This document shows, in pieces, positions 63,839 through 64,000 of a stretch of DNA of 64,000 nucleotides (position 1 is its first letter; the number at the start of each line of letters is the position of its first letter). The stretch is taken from contig NZ_CP144459.1 in NCBI RefSeq assembly GCF_050320395.1, positions 868,001-932,000 of the forward strand, in the 5' to 3' direction. The DNA comes from Treponema_C sp050320395. Its GTDB lineage: Bacteria > Spirochaetota > Spirochaetia > Treponematales > Treponemataceae. A program made the translations under genes and the position numbers. The notes beneath the pieces are model-generated. The model had not been told where the DNA came from, did not search any database, and saw only the letters and a program-made list of their open reading frames with translations.

Positions 63839-64000
63839 GTGAGTCATAATGTTCATATTGCGGATGCCGTAAAATCATACGGTAGTTTTAATGCCGTCGA
63901 TAATGTGACTATAGATATAAAAAGCGGAGAACTTTTTACGCTTCTCGGTCCATCAGGCTGCGGAAAAACCACTTTACTTAGAATGATTGCCGGTTTTAAT
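63839..64000 (+). CDS. ABC transporter ATP-binding protein, partial
   Basis: First 54 residues, cut by the window end. Starts at GTG 63839 after ttaggagg. ADAVKSYGSFNAVDNVTID leads to Walker A LLGPSGCGKTTLLRMIAGF, as in FbpC/PotA ATPases. It should power the importer for the preceding binding protein. Confidence 0.9.
   Translation, partial: MSHNVHIADAVKSYGSFNAVDNVTIDIKSGELFTLLGPSGCGKTTLLRMIAGFN

Overview
This looks like a piece of a spirochete chromosome, most likely an oral or host-associated Treponema. The basis is gene content and protein style by eye; I could run no database search. Supporting signs are a fused 2-oxo-acid dehydrogenase E1, a Gld-type ABC cluster, many lipoproteins with spirochete-like lipoboxes, a Treponema-style AAA/PD-(D/E)XK protein, and the clpXP-tig-tRNA order. 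Base composition looks mid-40s % G+C by eye. Most of the window is ordinary chromosome; the accessory material lies mainly at 10.5-23 kb, 30.4-31 kb, 37.7-40 kb and 46-50.6 kb.

1-10.4 kb, all on the minus strand: a metabolic block. An iron-containing alcohol dehydrogenase comes first, then a DeoR-type regulator, then E2, E3 (lpdA) and a fused E1 of a 2-oxo-acid/acetoin dehydrogenase complex, then a PHP-domain protein and a short-chain dehydrogenase with an unusual N-terminal extension. Its gaps are packed with hairpins and small repeats.

10.5-19.7 kb: a complete type I-C CRISPR-Cas locus, cas3-cas5c-cas8c-cas7-cas4-cas1-cas2 from a clear promoter, followed by a leader and an array of six identical 32-nt repeats plus a decayed trailer repeat. 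A second, decayed three-repeat array lies on the other side of cas3, in the opposite orientation. It abuts a decayed IS3-family insertion and broken phage-type genes (19.7-22.9 kb).

23.4-38 kb: a lipoprotein, pgi, a thioredoxin-like lipoprotein + CxxC peptide + 4Fe-4S membrane protein module, an AAA/PD-(D/E)XK protein, a BAX-inhibitor membrane protein, a GldAFG-like ABC system with a DUF4340-like protein, and pgk. 38-43 kb holds a broken Rpn-type gene, a small DUF4177-like protein, a Fic protein, a TrpR-family regulator and a 930-residue ankyrin lipoprotein.

43-56 kb: cutC, a ROK sugar kinase, a GH114-like lipoprotein, a LanFEG-type ABC exporter, an orphan BrnA-like antitoxin, a toxin-antitoxin locus with a truncated toxin, a DUF115/Maf protein with a membrane-anchored prolyl isomerase, a DEAD-box helicase and a glycosyltransferase. 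56-64 kb: clpX, clpP, tig, tRNA-Gly and tRNA-Leu (one transcript), a GH95 glycosidase and the start of a ferric-iron-type ABC importer.

Three signals are not explained by the genes. (a) A family of about 113-144-bp intergenic repeats (four copies) has conserved ends and variable, hairpin-rich cores. (b) Gaps carry dense series of perfect hairpins, one of them (30.5-30.96 kb) behind its own plus-strand promoter with no convincing ORF. (c) A recurrent promoter layout places TATAAT-like boxes only 6-7 nt before the start codon, implying leaderless mRNAs.
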